Source: Protonemura montana
Taxonomy: Eukaryota; Arthropoda; Insecta; Plecoptera; Nemouridae
Direction: 5' to 3'
Length of the DNA: 64,000 bases
Assembly (NCBI GenBank): GCA_947568835.1
Contig: OX387610.1
Location: 6,659,501 to 6,723,500 of the forward strand
This document shows, in pieces, positions 10,992 to 22,025 of the stretch. A program made the translations under genes and the position numbers. Under the pieces are notes generated by a model, which had not been told where the DNA came from, searched no databases, and worked only from the letters and a program-made list of their open reading frames with translations. Position 1 is the stretch's first letter, and every line of letters starts with the position of its first letter.

Positions 10992-13132
10992 TTTCCCAAT
11001 CAATGAAACTTGTAAAATAAGCAAAAATTTTTGCAGTTACAGCAGAAACCAAACATTTGACAGTTTCCTCCACACCCCTTCAAAACAGCTGAATATCGAC
11101 CAAGGCCGCCGTGTAGCGGCTCCGGGAAAAGACCAGCTCCGGGCTAGCTTCACACTCGCGTTCAAACAGCTGTTCTCATTGCGCAAGTCTGCTTGTAGTT
11201 ACATCGTGGAATACTGCTCGCGCACGGCGAATGCAATTAAAAGTCGTAATTACACTAGTTTTTAAACGTACTAGAAGCGTTAGAAGAGCCCGCCGTCTTT
11301 GTCTTCAACTAGTCGTACCCCAGTTACGAACCGGATCTCTTCGCAGAGACAAATCTCCGAGGAAAGTGGTATTTCTTTCACTCGTAAAAGTTTAGTGCCG
11401 TCGTCCATTTATCGTAACCTGCTGTTTTCATTGATTTTTTGTTATTTTTGCTTTTTTTGAGCCCAGAAGAAGAAAGTTAATAGAAGTTGTTTGACGAAAA
11501 TGCGTGGGTGCTGCACCTGATTTTTGGTAAGTAATTTATTTTATAATGCTTTTTTTTACCGGGGAATTGCAGCCGATGATATCGATTCACCATCCCCAGC
11601 ACCAACCCAGAACACCCATCCACCCACCCCCAAAATCCAGGTCTGTCGTTGGTGATAAGATATAATCAATCTTTCAAGCGTCGCGTTCAACGACCTTAAG
11701 CGAATAGGTAGCTTTTCATTCAGCTTTGTATTCCTTTTCGCATAGTCTTCGTGAAGTGAAATATTCCAAAAACTGGCTTAATTGTTCAAGCTAAATAATT
11801 ATGGCCCGACTCTTTGTCTATTTTCATTTCTTATCCAGGATTTTGATGTTTGCTAATATATCTAATTTGTGATTTTAATCATTTCTCTAGTATGGGGAAA
11901 AATTTCTGGTAAATAGATAAATTGTAAAAATATGTGTATGTAACCGCAACCAAAGATTAACATGCCTAATGGTAAAACAAAAAATAAAAATAAATACAAA
12001 ATAAATAAAAATACAGTAAAGATAACTTAAAGATAAATAATAAAGATCGTATTAAAATGTTAAAAGAATAGTCGATATGGCTCTAATAAAAAATGACTTC
12101 TTTCAATTTCAACGCTGCATACGGTTCCGACCCGAACCGTTTTTTAAATCCATTCAAAATGAAGAGAACTGTAAACATATACAGAAAACATGCTTTCTGT
12201 GAGTAGCACAGAAAACGGCACATTATATCAGTCAGCATTGCCCACTGATCTATCAAGGAGATCGTGGTCGACTTGGCCGTGTGGGCGTCCTCGGTGTGGT
12301 ACGTATCCTGTTACAGAAATACACCCAGCCAGCCACTGTTGTACATATCATCTTTTGTAGAGCAAGTCCCTCGCAAAACGCAAGTACCCAAGCTCAAGAC
12401 ATGGGTTACATTGTGGCTCAGAGCATGTTATGGCTAGAAGCTACCAATCCAAACAGCGCAAAAGAAATTTCTAATTATATTATGACTGCTTCTGTTGATT
12501 TAGCCTTGACTTTTTTCGCAATTTCAATCTTACTGCATGTCGTTTGAGAGAAGGTACCTTTTTTAGCACAGCTCTTGCGTCTGGATACGTTCTTGCCAAA
12601 CTTATACATGGTATCTTCTCTCACCGGCTAAACCGTAGCAAGTTGTAACTTGCTAGATAATAAATATGACGTCTTTAGAGTTAAGACAGGACCTGCTTTT
12701 TATGTGTGTATGTATTTCGTCTTTAAAAAGTAAAAAAATAATAAAAAAATCGATTTTGTTTTGGTAGGGTCTGCTTCTAGTTTCTCTGTCGGGATAAAAG
12801 AGGCAGCGAGATGAGGAAAAATATAAACGTGCGGTGGTTTTTATAAGTCAGTGGCGAAGTTGAATAGGTACTGCTTAAATTTTGTTCTTCAGGAGAAATT
12901 TGCGATATTACAAAATGGGCACTTGTGTAGATCAATGCAATTGCGAGGGGCTGACAAAGTCTGTGTGAGCATAGCTCGTGATAAGCGAAATCGACATTTT
13001 ATCCTTCTACTCGGCTTGTGCAAATATTGACTGTAGATTAGTCACATTGAAAACTTTTTTCCTTTCGTTACGGCTTTTAGCATTTTTTTAACTCTAGATA
13101 ATTTCTAAGATTTAACAACTCACTGTTTTGAC
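10992..13132. other. Intergenic interval with a possible leader exon
   Basis: No coding gene recognised. The strong donor TTTTTG|gtaagtaat at 11526/11527, after a moderately GC-rich stretch from about 11280, could end a non-coding leader exon of a plus-strand gene such as the SLC16 gene at 25 kb. That is speculative. The open frame at 12281-12547 resembles nothing I know. Short A/T-rich simple repeats occur at 11960-12070. Confidence 0.25.
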
Positions 13133-13436
13133 ATCTGGCCATGCGGCACTGGTCTGATGTCGTCGGTGAATGAGTGGATGACGATGAACCTAACCTAGCA
13201 TAGAAGGGAGGAGGGGAAACCCGGTGCCGGCACGTAGCCTACTCCTGTCGAAGAGCACCAAGGGGACCACCGGCTTAACGTCCCTTCCGAAGGACGGTAC
13301 AACTCGAACAGCAGGATTCCTCCACAAATCCATGCTGTCGAGAGGTTGATAAGCAAGGCGAATAAAGTTGCGGAACTAATTTGCATCCCTTCAACCTCTC
13401 TCCCGAACAGAACTGGTCATGTGTATGATGTTCCAC
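13133..13436 (-). mobile_element. 5S-type SINE, minus strand
   Basis: On the minus strand it contains the CTGTTCGGGAGAGAGGTTGA block, TTGCTTATCAACCTCTCGAC, TTCGGAAGGGACGTTAAGCC and CTCTTCGACAGGAGTAGGC. The order and spacing match the copies at 545, 16.1 and 20.4 kb. The 5S-like head is truncated or degenerate at the 13436 end. Confidence 0.8.
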
Positions 13437-13819
13437 CCTATTTTGAATGAGTTAGAACATATGTTCGATTTATTTCATATAACAATCTGTGATATAACTT
13501 AACTTCGATCGTCACGGAAAATTTATATTTGATTTTAGTCTGGACTAATCGCCAGCATTAATTTTAATGTTGACTCGAACATGTGGACAGTAAAATCACG
13601 TGTTAACCACCATTAAAAATAGCCGACAAATCGCCCTTTAGCTTCGTAAGTGAGATAGCATAATTGAGAAGTTCTGTGAAGCGATATCAGCATATCTATG
13701 GTCACCATAAGTCACCACTCAACGGTTAAATATAACAAAGCTTGATAGTACTTTTTGGATCCCCAGAGCGTAACGAACACATTTTGAAGTAAATCAATGA
13801 CACACGCTTGGACCACTGG

Positions 13820-14600
13820 TATCAAATAACCTGGATAAAGCATAGGGTCCAGCCAGCTGATCTCTAATAACCTGGATAGAGCATAGGATCCAGCCAGCTG
13901 ATCTCTAATAACCTGGATAGAGCACAGGATCCAGCCAGCTGATCTCTAATAACCTGGATAGAGCATAGGATCCAGCCAGCTGATCTCTAATAACCTGGAT
14001 AGAGCATAGGATCCAGCCAGCTGATCTCTAATAACCTGGATAGAGCATAGGATCCAGCCAGCTGATCTCTAATAACCTGGATAGAGCATAGGATCCAGCC
14101 AGCTGATCTCTAATAACCTGGATAGAGCATAGGATCCAGCCAGCTGATCTCTAATAACCTGGATAGAGCATAGGATCCAGCCAGCTGATCTCTAATAACC
14201 TGGATAGAGCATAGGATCCAGCCAGCTGATCTCTAATAACCTGGATAAAGCATAGGGTCCAGCCAGCTGATCTCTAATAACCTGGATAGAGCATAGGATC
14301 CAGTCAGCTGATCTCAAATAACCTGGAAAGAGCATAGGATCCAGCCAGCTGATCTCAAATAACCTGGAAAGAGCATAGGATCCAGCCAGCTGATCTCAAA
14401 TAACCTGGATGAAGTATAGGATCCAGTCAGCTGATCTCAAATAACCTGGAAAGAGCATAGGATCTAGCCAGCGGATCTCAAATAACCTGGATAGAGCATA
14501 GGATCCAGCCAGCTGATCTCAAATAACCTGGATAGAGCATAGGATCCGGCCTGCTGATCTCAAATAACCTGGATGAAGAATAGGATCCAGCAAGCTGATC
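13820..14600. repeat. 41-bp minisatellite, about 19 units
   Basis: The unit contains AACCTGGATAGAGCATAGGA followed by TCCAGCCAGCTGATCTCTAA. Central units are nearly identical; those toward 14300-14600 are more diverged (CTCAAA for CTCTAA, GAAAGAGC variants). This pattern suggests local homogenisation of the central block. Confidence 0.9.
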
Positions 14601-14867
14601 AAAATTGAAGTCAGGCAATCAATTGTTGGCAACATGTAAGAGTCCCTAAATACGACATGTCCCTATGATTTTAATGGCAATTTTCAAGTTTTTGAAACGT
14701 GTTTTCAACCAATTTTGACCATTATAGTGGTGAAAACTACGAAAACTACTGATACAAACAATGAAAATAGCACGGGGTCTTTCAGAGAACCTACAATCAA
14801 GGACTCTCAAGATGGCGGTCTTTACTTCAAAGTCTCTATGGCAACCGCTATCCAGGTTATTTGAGAT
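13820..14867. mobile_element. MITE-like element carrying a minisatellite
   Basis: The left end TCAAATAACCTGGATA and the right end TATCCAGGTTATTTGAGA are inverted repeats, each bordered by TA (a possible TA target duplication). Between them lie a 41-bp tandem array (13820-14600) and a unique tail of about 270 bp. A shorter copy with the same tail and only two array units lies at 53123-53479. The left terminus is also the start of each array unit. Confidence 0.75.
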
Positions 14868-16097
14868 ACGTGGCTTGGACACATGACGTTGGCCTTTGAA
14901 CCATACATACGTCCTCATGGCACGCCACTGCCAGTATCAAGGAAGCTTTGTCACGCACTATCACCGTCAACTGATTGCTTGCATTTCATTTGCGTACAAC
15001 ATGCGATTGGTTACACTAGGATTAATTTGAGTTTGCCACTTTCTGGGGTGCTTGTACCAACCAGGAAAATATGACACCATGATGCTACTGTTAACTATCC
15101 GATTTAAAAGCAACAAAATAATGTTTTTCTTTGGTTGAAACATTTAATAATTCCAGGAAAACAAAATATTTAATGAAAAACAATAAATGTTTATCATCCA
15201 AAGTTAAAATTAATATGTTTTGGATTACTTTTAACTTCTATCAGGTTTAGGCAGGAAACCAAGCTCGCAAACTGCTTTTTGGCAGCCATTGCTAGAATCC
15301 GCTAGTCTACGGTAGGTATTTAGCAGAAGTCATTAGGACTTTTAGTTTTGCATTTATGTTCTTATTTTTCAATAGAATTAATTTCACGTAAATAAACTGA
15401 TAAATCCACAAAGAATTTAAGTGCATGATGCATTGTTTGGTCATAATTTTCTGGTTAATTTCAAACTCCCCGGTGAAGACTGGCTTTATTTTGCATTCTA
15501 AAGTTGGCAATGTGTAATCAGAGTCCACCAGCTTGTAGCAAGGTAAGGCTAACACAACTGTACTGTGAAGTTTAAACAAAGGCTATCGCCGGCTCGCACA
15601 GATTAGCTGTTGATTGTTGACAATTCAAAGCCACGTGGATGCACAAGCGCTGCACATGGTGACCAATTGTACAGTGTAATGACAGCATGTGAAGGGAAAA
15701 GCGTGTTTAGTCAATTGGGCTTGTTTAGTTTATCAGGCAATTAAAACAATAAACGAACAGATGTATGACAAAGGAAGTGAAATAGTCACTGTTTTAATGA
15801 GAGTCCTAATTAAAATGTTATCGCTTGATTTTGGTTTGTTAGGTTGTTAGGCTGATGCATCGGAAAGTTTATTTGAGTTTAGAATTTAAGTGCCGTTATG
15901 TCAGTTTATTTAAAATCTGCCCAACAATAAAACATTTCAAATTTTATTGTGATAGATTTCGTACGAAGTAATCGAGTTTCACTAAGATTAAAAAAATTGG
16001 GTTTAAAGATTGAATTTGATTCGTAATTATTTCGTTTCCATTTTGCGTCTATTCGATGTGTTGGAGACTCGATGTAGTCGCCGGTTTGATTTGTAAG
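14868..16097. other. AT-rich intergenic interval
   Basis: I see no gene, RNA or repeat here that I can support. Confidence 0.3.
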
Positions 16098-16482
16098 TAA
16101 CACCGGTGCTAGTTAAGCAACACTGCGCGCTGAGACAGGTGTTAGATGGGTGACCACAGAACGGTTTGGCGTTTAGAAAACGCCGGTTGGTCCGTTTATT
16201 GGATGGGCTCGAAAAAAATGTTAGAGGCCTTTAATCAATCTCTCGACAGCATGGATTTGTGGAGGAATCCTGTTCGCGTTGTACCGTCCTTCGACAGAGT
16301 CGTTAAGCACCTTGGTGCTCTTCGACAGGAGTAGACTGCGTGCGCAACAGGGTTTCCTCTCGTCCCTTGTAGACTAGGTTAGATTCATCATATTCCTCAT
16401 CACCATCCATTTCACCGAAGCTAGTAGTGCCTTAGGGCCCGTTGTCAAAACAGTGCGTCGTTATACTAAAAAAATCGATCAG
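16098..16482 (+). mobile_element. 5S-type SINE with head and body
   Basis: The head reads AGTTAAGCAACACTGCGC and then GTTAGATGGGTGACCAC, matching the internal control region of 5S rRNA. The body follows with TCTCGACAGCATGGATTTGT, GTGGAGGAATCCTGTTCGCG and CTCTTCGACAGGAGTAGACT. It ends in an A-rich tail before ATCGATCAG. Confidence 0.8.
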
Positions 16483-16668
16483 TATTTTGGAAAAAACTCA
16501 TTTAGTTTTAAACCTACACGACGTTGTTCTTCCATGGAACCCCAAAAATTCCATCTACGTGCTAAAGTAAGAAAGTATATTATTTTCTAAGCGCAATTTT
16601 CCTAAGTTCTTCAATCTTGAGCCTAACTCTCATATTTATGGAGAGATCAGAAGTAATGCGATGTGTAG

Positions 16669-16686
16669 TGTCGTTTGTGTGTGTGT

Positions 16687-16717
<31 letters not shown>

Positions 16718-16794
16718 GGGGGGGGGAAGCTTTATGACAAAAAACTTAGCGCCCCTATAACGTATCCCCCCCCCCCCCCCCCCCCCCCCCCCCC
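16669..16794. repeat. (GT)n-G26 and C29 homopolymer pair
   Basis: A GT dinucleotide run leads directly into 26 consecutive G (16701-16726). After 39 bases of unique sequence come 29 consecutive C (16766-16794). The two tracts are perfectly complementary and could form a hairpin or G-quadruplex. Homopolymer lengths may be affected by sequencing. Confidence 0.9.
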
Positions 16795-18275
16795 GCTCGT
16801 AACCTGGCAGAGATCCTGGTGACTTGGATGATAAGGGTTATTACGATGCATATGACTTAAAGTGTTGGTTACATCATTCTATTTGTTTAACTTGAAGATT
16901 ATAACTATAGTCTGGGCTATCTTTTTGTTTGCGAAGACATCTTTATCAGGCATCATAAGTCTCAAGACTTAGGTAAATGGTGCCAAGAGATAAACTACCC
17001 AAGTTTACCTGCAAGTTAAAGAAATTATTTCAGAAGTTTGCAGGGTCATTTCTTATTAGAATTTAATTTCAACACTTTTGAAATGTTCGCTCAGTTATTA
17101 ATTTAGAGAATAGCTTAGGGATTAAATTGGCGAACATTTCTTTGTTGCCACATTTGCTAGCAAAATAATCAGAGTTAGCTGTTTTTTGGTTTGAGTGATT
17201 CGAAAAAACAAATCCCTTAAAAATAACATAGAGACTTTTTTCGACCCTTAGCATCTCGTAGATTGGAGTGCTTGACGAAAATATTTATTCATAGTATGAA
17301 ATTCGTTGATTATGCGAGGGTTCTCAAAGAAAAAAGTACGTTAAAATCAAAAGTTTCATTCAAAAACTGCTGTGTGTCAGGCTTCGAGCTAATTCCATGG
17401 TATTTTCGCGTTGATGGAGGTGCCGTGCGCTCCGGCTGAAAATTTAAATACATTTTTTGAAGGAATTCAGTTATCACTGGACACACTTTCGGACCATCTT
17501 TGTCTATCCTGAAATAGAGGTGACAAAATATTTGAATGTAAAATTTCCTAAAGTTGTGTACAGAGAAATGTTAGAGAAATCGTGTGGAATATGGTTAGCA
17601 TAATGCAGATTTGTGATCCGTATTCCTTGAAATCAGCTATCTTCGAAACATTGATTTTCAATGTGGATGGGCCATTCTTGCATGGAAAATGGCGACACCA
17701 GCTAGGTGGCCCCTGGATGCATCCCGCTTTGCGTCCCAGGCACAAATGATGCCTATCATTCGTGCGAAGCCAGCGTTATTGTTTTTTTCTAGTGGCTGGC
17801 TATAGATTTTTAAAATAACTTTTTTTTCTTTTTTTGGGAGCCTCCACACTGGTCTAGTTCCGAAACTATTAACAAAAAACAGCTCACTGGATTGATTCTG
17901 TAATCACAACAATGTATTGTACGTGGCGTTCCAAAACCTACTGTTACAGAAAAAAGTTTCCTGGGATTTACAGAGAATTCGTCCAGTAGATCACTGGGAT
18001 CACTGGGCTAGTACATGCAATAGATTTTGAAACGGCAATTCAAGGAATCCTCAAAACAATACGACACTTAAGAGATGTTTTTGTCTTTCCATTAAATACC
18101 ATTATATGCGGTGAAATTGCATGATTCTATAGATCAAGAAAAGTCAAGAATAGTCAGAGTCAAGTCAGAATATTCAAGAAATACTGAAACAGCAAGGCAG
18201 AATGGCCGAATTGAAATCGGAGTATTTCGTTCACAAGCATCAATCCAATTGCATTTATGTAGTAGGCCAGAGAAC
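16795..18275. other. Intergenic interval
   Basis: No gene recognised. Short open frames at 17069-17254 and 17548-17849 look like chance frames. Confidence 0.3.
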
Positions 18276-18735
18276 GTTGAATCTACCATTGAACCTCCTA
18301 TGATGATAAACCCGTGGTAACATAAGATAGCAGAATTGAGAAGCTCTGTCAGGCGATCTCAGCATCTCCATGGTTACCAAACGTTGAATCTACCATTGAA
18401 CCTCCTATGCTAGACCATGATAAACCCGTGGTAACATAAGATAGCAGAATTGAGAAGCTCTGTCAGACGATCTCAGCATCTCCGTGGCTACCAAACTTTG
18501 AATCTACCATTGAACCTCCCATGCTAGACCATGATAAACTCGTGGTAACATAAGATAGCAGAATTGAGAAGCTCTGTCAGGCAATCGCAGCATCACCATG
18601 GCTACCAAACGTTGAATCTACCATTGAACCTCCTATGCTAGGCCATGATATACCCGTGGTAACATAAGATAGCAGAATTGAGAAGCTCTGTCAGGCGATT
18701 TCAGCATCTCCATGGCTACCAATCTTTGAATCTTC
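18276..18735. repeat. Approximately 114-bp tandem repeat, four units
   Basis: Each unit starts with GTTGAATCTACCATTGAACC and contains AAGATAGCAGAATTGAGAAG. The first unit lacks a short CTAGACCATG-type piece. A diverged single unit with GAGATAGCATAATTGAGAAG lies at about 13650-13715, so the family is dispersed as well as tandem. Confidence 0.85.
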
Positions 18736-18806
18736 AAGTTATCTTCCTACACTTGACAATGTTGTTTATTTTCAAAGTTGGCAACGAAAAGGGAAAAACC
18801 ATCTTA

Positions 18807-19490
18807 GATTTGATTTGATTTGATTTATTAGTTACAATTTGTATTCATACAGGTGGTAACGTTTTTTTTTTAATTAAGAATATAGATAGTAAAATATAAT
18901 TAATTAATATTAATTATAATGATAACTATATTAATGATGATACAAATAATAATTGATAACAATAATAATAATTGATAACAATATTAATATTCACGATAAA
19001 ATTATCTTAGGAACTATGATTTTACTATAACTAGGTTTGCCCTGTCATTCCTTTTCTGCTCCAATTTTCCTTAAATTACTTTTGAATCGTCCTATATTAT
19101 CTACCTCCTTAAATATAAAGTGGTTAAGGCCATTCCAGTCTCTTATGGTTCTATTTACAAATGAAAACTTGGCCTTGTCCAGTCTTGCCTCTACAAGTCT
19201 AATTTTTGCACAGTGGTCCCTTCTTCCATAATAATGTGGTTCCTTTAATCTCTTTCCTATCTCTGTCCATGCTCCTTGCCCTGTAAATGCTCTATACATG
19301 TTGCACAGCCTCATTTGCCTCCTCCTACCCTGCAACGAGATCCACCCCAACTCTTTGATAATTTCAGTCACACTTTCTGGAACCCTCTGCAGCTTTATAT
19401 TTAGCCCTTCCTTCCTTTTGTCTTTAATAATCCATTTCCTTCTCCTTAGCTTCCCTGTAACTCTTCTCGCTGAAACTTGAGTCTAGCTCC
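18807..19490 (-). mobile_element. 3' end of a non-LTR retrotransposon (LINE)
   Basis: A minus-strand frame at 19371-19045 encodes the C-terminal signature of many LINE reverse-transcriptase proteins: ELGWISLQGRRRQMRLCNMY, then FSFVNRTIRDWNGL. The residues just upstream fit the usual VPESVTEIIKELGW context. The 3' end of the element is marked by a short (AAATC)n-type tail at 18807-18827, typical of CR1/L2-like elements. The 5' part, including the catalytic RT region, is missing: a 5'-truncated dead copy. Confidence 0.7.
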
Positions 19491-20429
19491 TACTTACATT
19501 TTTACAATATTATATGTAATGCAAATCGCATGTTGATTTCGCAATCTGAGCTCGCAATGGGCAACACGATCGATATTATAAAATAAAATAACAACAACAA
19601 GAAACGGGTTCTGTATAGGTACCTACAGATGCACGTGTTTGACAGAAATAGAAACAAATTGCACTCTCATTCAGGTCGCGGGGGCCGTGAAAATACTGCA
19701 GGTGATCTAGCTATCCTTCACATGCCGCCAACAATATGACGTCTTTGTCAAGATCATTAATTCGTTGATCGGCTATAAATAGTCAATGTCACTACGTCGA
19801 CATATAGGCGCTCACCTCTCAGTGCTCATAAGTGAGTGTCAGAGGGCTCAGAGGGCTGATGCCGGCAACGCGTGGTAACCACACGATGGCGATTGCGGTC
19901 GTTCTTTTTAAGAAAGCTAGATTTAAAATATCGATACATGTTTATCAATCGTTGTGATTAGCAGTAATGTAGATAAATTGCGTGTAAACCAGTCTCAAAA
20001 ACTTGTAATCTGCAAGAAACAATGAAATGACATTACTTAAGGCTGAAAACGACGGTGACTCCACACATGAGCATCCTCCGTTTTTGTCTTTAATTGTCTT
20101 GTCTGAAACATCTTTATTTTATGAAACAAAAATCGTGGTTCAAATTATGAAAAACCTCTATTAAAATCGAGAAAGTCGCCAACCTATGGGTTGATCGTGA
20201 CTGTCCAAGGGCGCGGTCGTATTGTGGATGGTAATTCCTTTGTTAGGTCTCTATGTCAATGCTCAGTGCTTTTTCCCGAAATAGTTTTATTGTTGGCAAG
20301 CGTACAGTCAGCAAGGAAAGTGAAGTTCAATTAGAATTAGTGCTTCGCGATCGCAACTTCAGCCACTTTGAGAATATCCCAGGGCGTGAAACATTTTATA
20401 GATCGATTCCGGTTCCGGTTCTTGAGGGA
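19491..20429. other. Intergenic interval
   Basis: Nothing supportable seen beyond unique, moderately AT-rich sequence. Confidence 0.3.
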
Positions 20430-20856
20430 TTTCGAGTGTTGGAAACACTGGTTCTCATGAGAGAGCACCGAAGTTAAGCAACACTTCGCTGAGTTGGGTA
20501 TTGGGTGGGTGACCATCATACACATGACCAGTCTGTTCGGGAGAGAGGTTGGAGGCATGAAAGTTAGTGCAACAACTTCACTTGCCTTGCTTATCAACCT
20601 CTCGACGGCATGTATTTGTGGAGGAATCCTGTTGTTCGCGTTGTACCGTCCTTCGGAAGGGACGTCAAGCCAGTGGTCCCCTTGGTACTCTTCGACAGGC
20701 GCTGCGACAGGACTGCGTGCCGGCACCGGGTTTCCAGTCCTCCCTGCTACACTAGGTTAGGTTCATCCTCATCCTTATTCACCGACGCCATGAGCCAATA
20801 CCACATGGCCAGTTGTTAAAACAATGCGTCGTTAAACCCCACAAATCAATCAATTG
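20430..20856 (+). mobile_element. 5S-type SINE, best-preserved full copy
   Basis: The head contains CACCGAAGTTAAGCAACACT and TATTGGGTGGGTGACCATC, a clear match to the 5S rRNA internal promoter (A box, intermediate element, C box). The body has CTGTTCGGGAGAGAGGTTGG, TTGCTTATCAACCTCTCGAC, GTCCTTCGGAAGGGACGTC and GCACCGGGTTTCC. The tail reads GCGTCGTTAAACCCCAC and then AAATCAATCAATT. This is SINE3-class architecture: a 5S-derived promoter, a family-specific body and a short simple-repeat tail. Confidence 0.85.
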
Positions 20857-21020
20857 AGCGATTTTAAATGTTGCAAACACCATTGGTCAAGCAAAACTGC
20901 GCTGAGTCAGGTATGTGATGGGAGAGCATCATTCACATGACCAGTCCTGTTGGGGGAAAAGGTCGAAGAGGCTGCAATTTAGTACAGTAACGTCAACGGT
21001 CACTCTCTTTGCTTATCATT
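20857..21020 (+). mobile_element. Truncated 5S-type SINE
   Basis: Directly follows the tail of the previous copy. It has a degenerate 5S-like head (GTCAAGCAAAACTGCGCTGA) and the start of the body (ACATGACCAGTCCTGTTGGG). It breaks off after TTTGCTTATCA. Confidence 0.65.
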
Positions 21021-21799
21021 AGGCTCGGGTTTATATTTAATTACATATTTTTTGTGTGATATAGAAAAAAATACCCATTCTCTTTCCTTCACGAATCTCG
21101 TTAAATTGTAATCGTTTTGACACTCTGTTGATGTCGAATATTTTCGAATATTTTGCCATTTTTTGAAGATAAATACCTACATATTTCTCTATTTTTACAT
21201 TTTAAGCACATATTTTGCCTCTTTTAGTATAAAATTACTTCACTTACAAGGATCAAAATATTTTTTCTAGAAATCCAGAATTATTGAATGTCCATGTTCG
21301 AAATTCTGAGAAACCTAATATTGACAGTAGGTATGAGGCAGCTAGGTTTGTTTCTTCTTCGAAGTTCGGAGGTAGGTATAGCATCCAATTAGTGGTGTTT
21401 TTGGAAGAGTTCTGTTGAATTTTCAAGCTAAACCAGACTAAAGTGTCTTAATCTTTAAAGGAGCGCTATTTCTGCAAAGGAGGCATCCCAGCGAGCTGTA
21501 TGAATGCGCTGTCAATCACGGGGGAAGTGGTGTGAGAGGGTTTAAAAAAGTATTGGCCAAAAACCGGCATTCCTTTAAATTTGATAACTTGAAGATGTGG
21601 ATTGTAGTGCATTGCATTAAAATTTTGAACACATTACACATTTTCTGGCGAGTCATTCGATAAAAACAATAATGTAAAACTTTTGCTTTGTTTTGATTTT
21701 TCACTCGCAGATACTTTTCAGTTTTAATTATAGCCCTTTTTAAGCAAATATAAAATACGTATTTCTCTAGGTTTAAGCAAATATAAATCCGATCCCTAC
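21021..21799. other. Intergenic interval
   Basis: AT-rich, with no supportable feature. Short words such as GCAAATATAAA recur near 21745-21790. Confidence 0.3.
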
Positions 21800-22025
21800 G
21801 TTATCAACCTCTTGACAACGTGGATGTGTGGAGGAATCGTGTTTTTGGAGTTGTACCGTCCTCGGAAGTGATTTTTAAAAGCCGTTGGTCCCATTTGTTT
21901 CGACAGCCCGGTGTCGACAACGGGTTTCATGGGGTTTACCATCCTCCATTCTACGCTAAGCTAGGTTAATCATCACCCATTTATAAACCGACGTTTCACT
22001 TGTCCCGTTATCAAAACAAAGGGCA
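21800..22025 (+). mobile_element. 5S-type SINE, body fragment
   Basis: Starts in the middle of the family body (GTTATCAACCTCTTGACAAC) and continues through GTGGAGGAATCGTG, TTGTACCGTCC and ACGCTAAGCTAGGTTAATCA. The head is missing. Confidence 0.7.

Noticed and set aside
12281-12547. 88-codon plus-strand frame with hydrophobic C-terminus
   Set aside because: No recognisable family. The frame opens only with a GTG codon and no supporting splice context beyond one possible acceptor was found, so it is too weak to call.
13820-14600. Centromeric satellite
   Set aside because: The array is short, bounded by inverted termini, and recurs with the same tail at 53 kb, so a transposable element explains it better.
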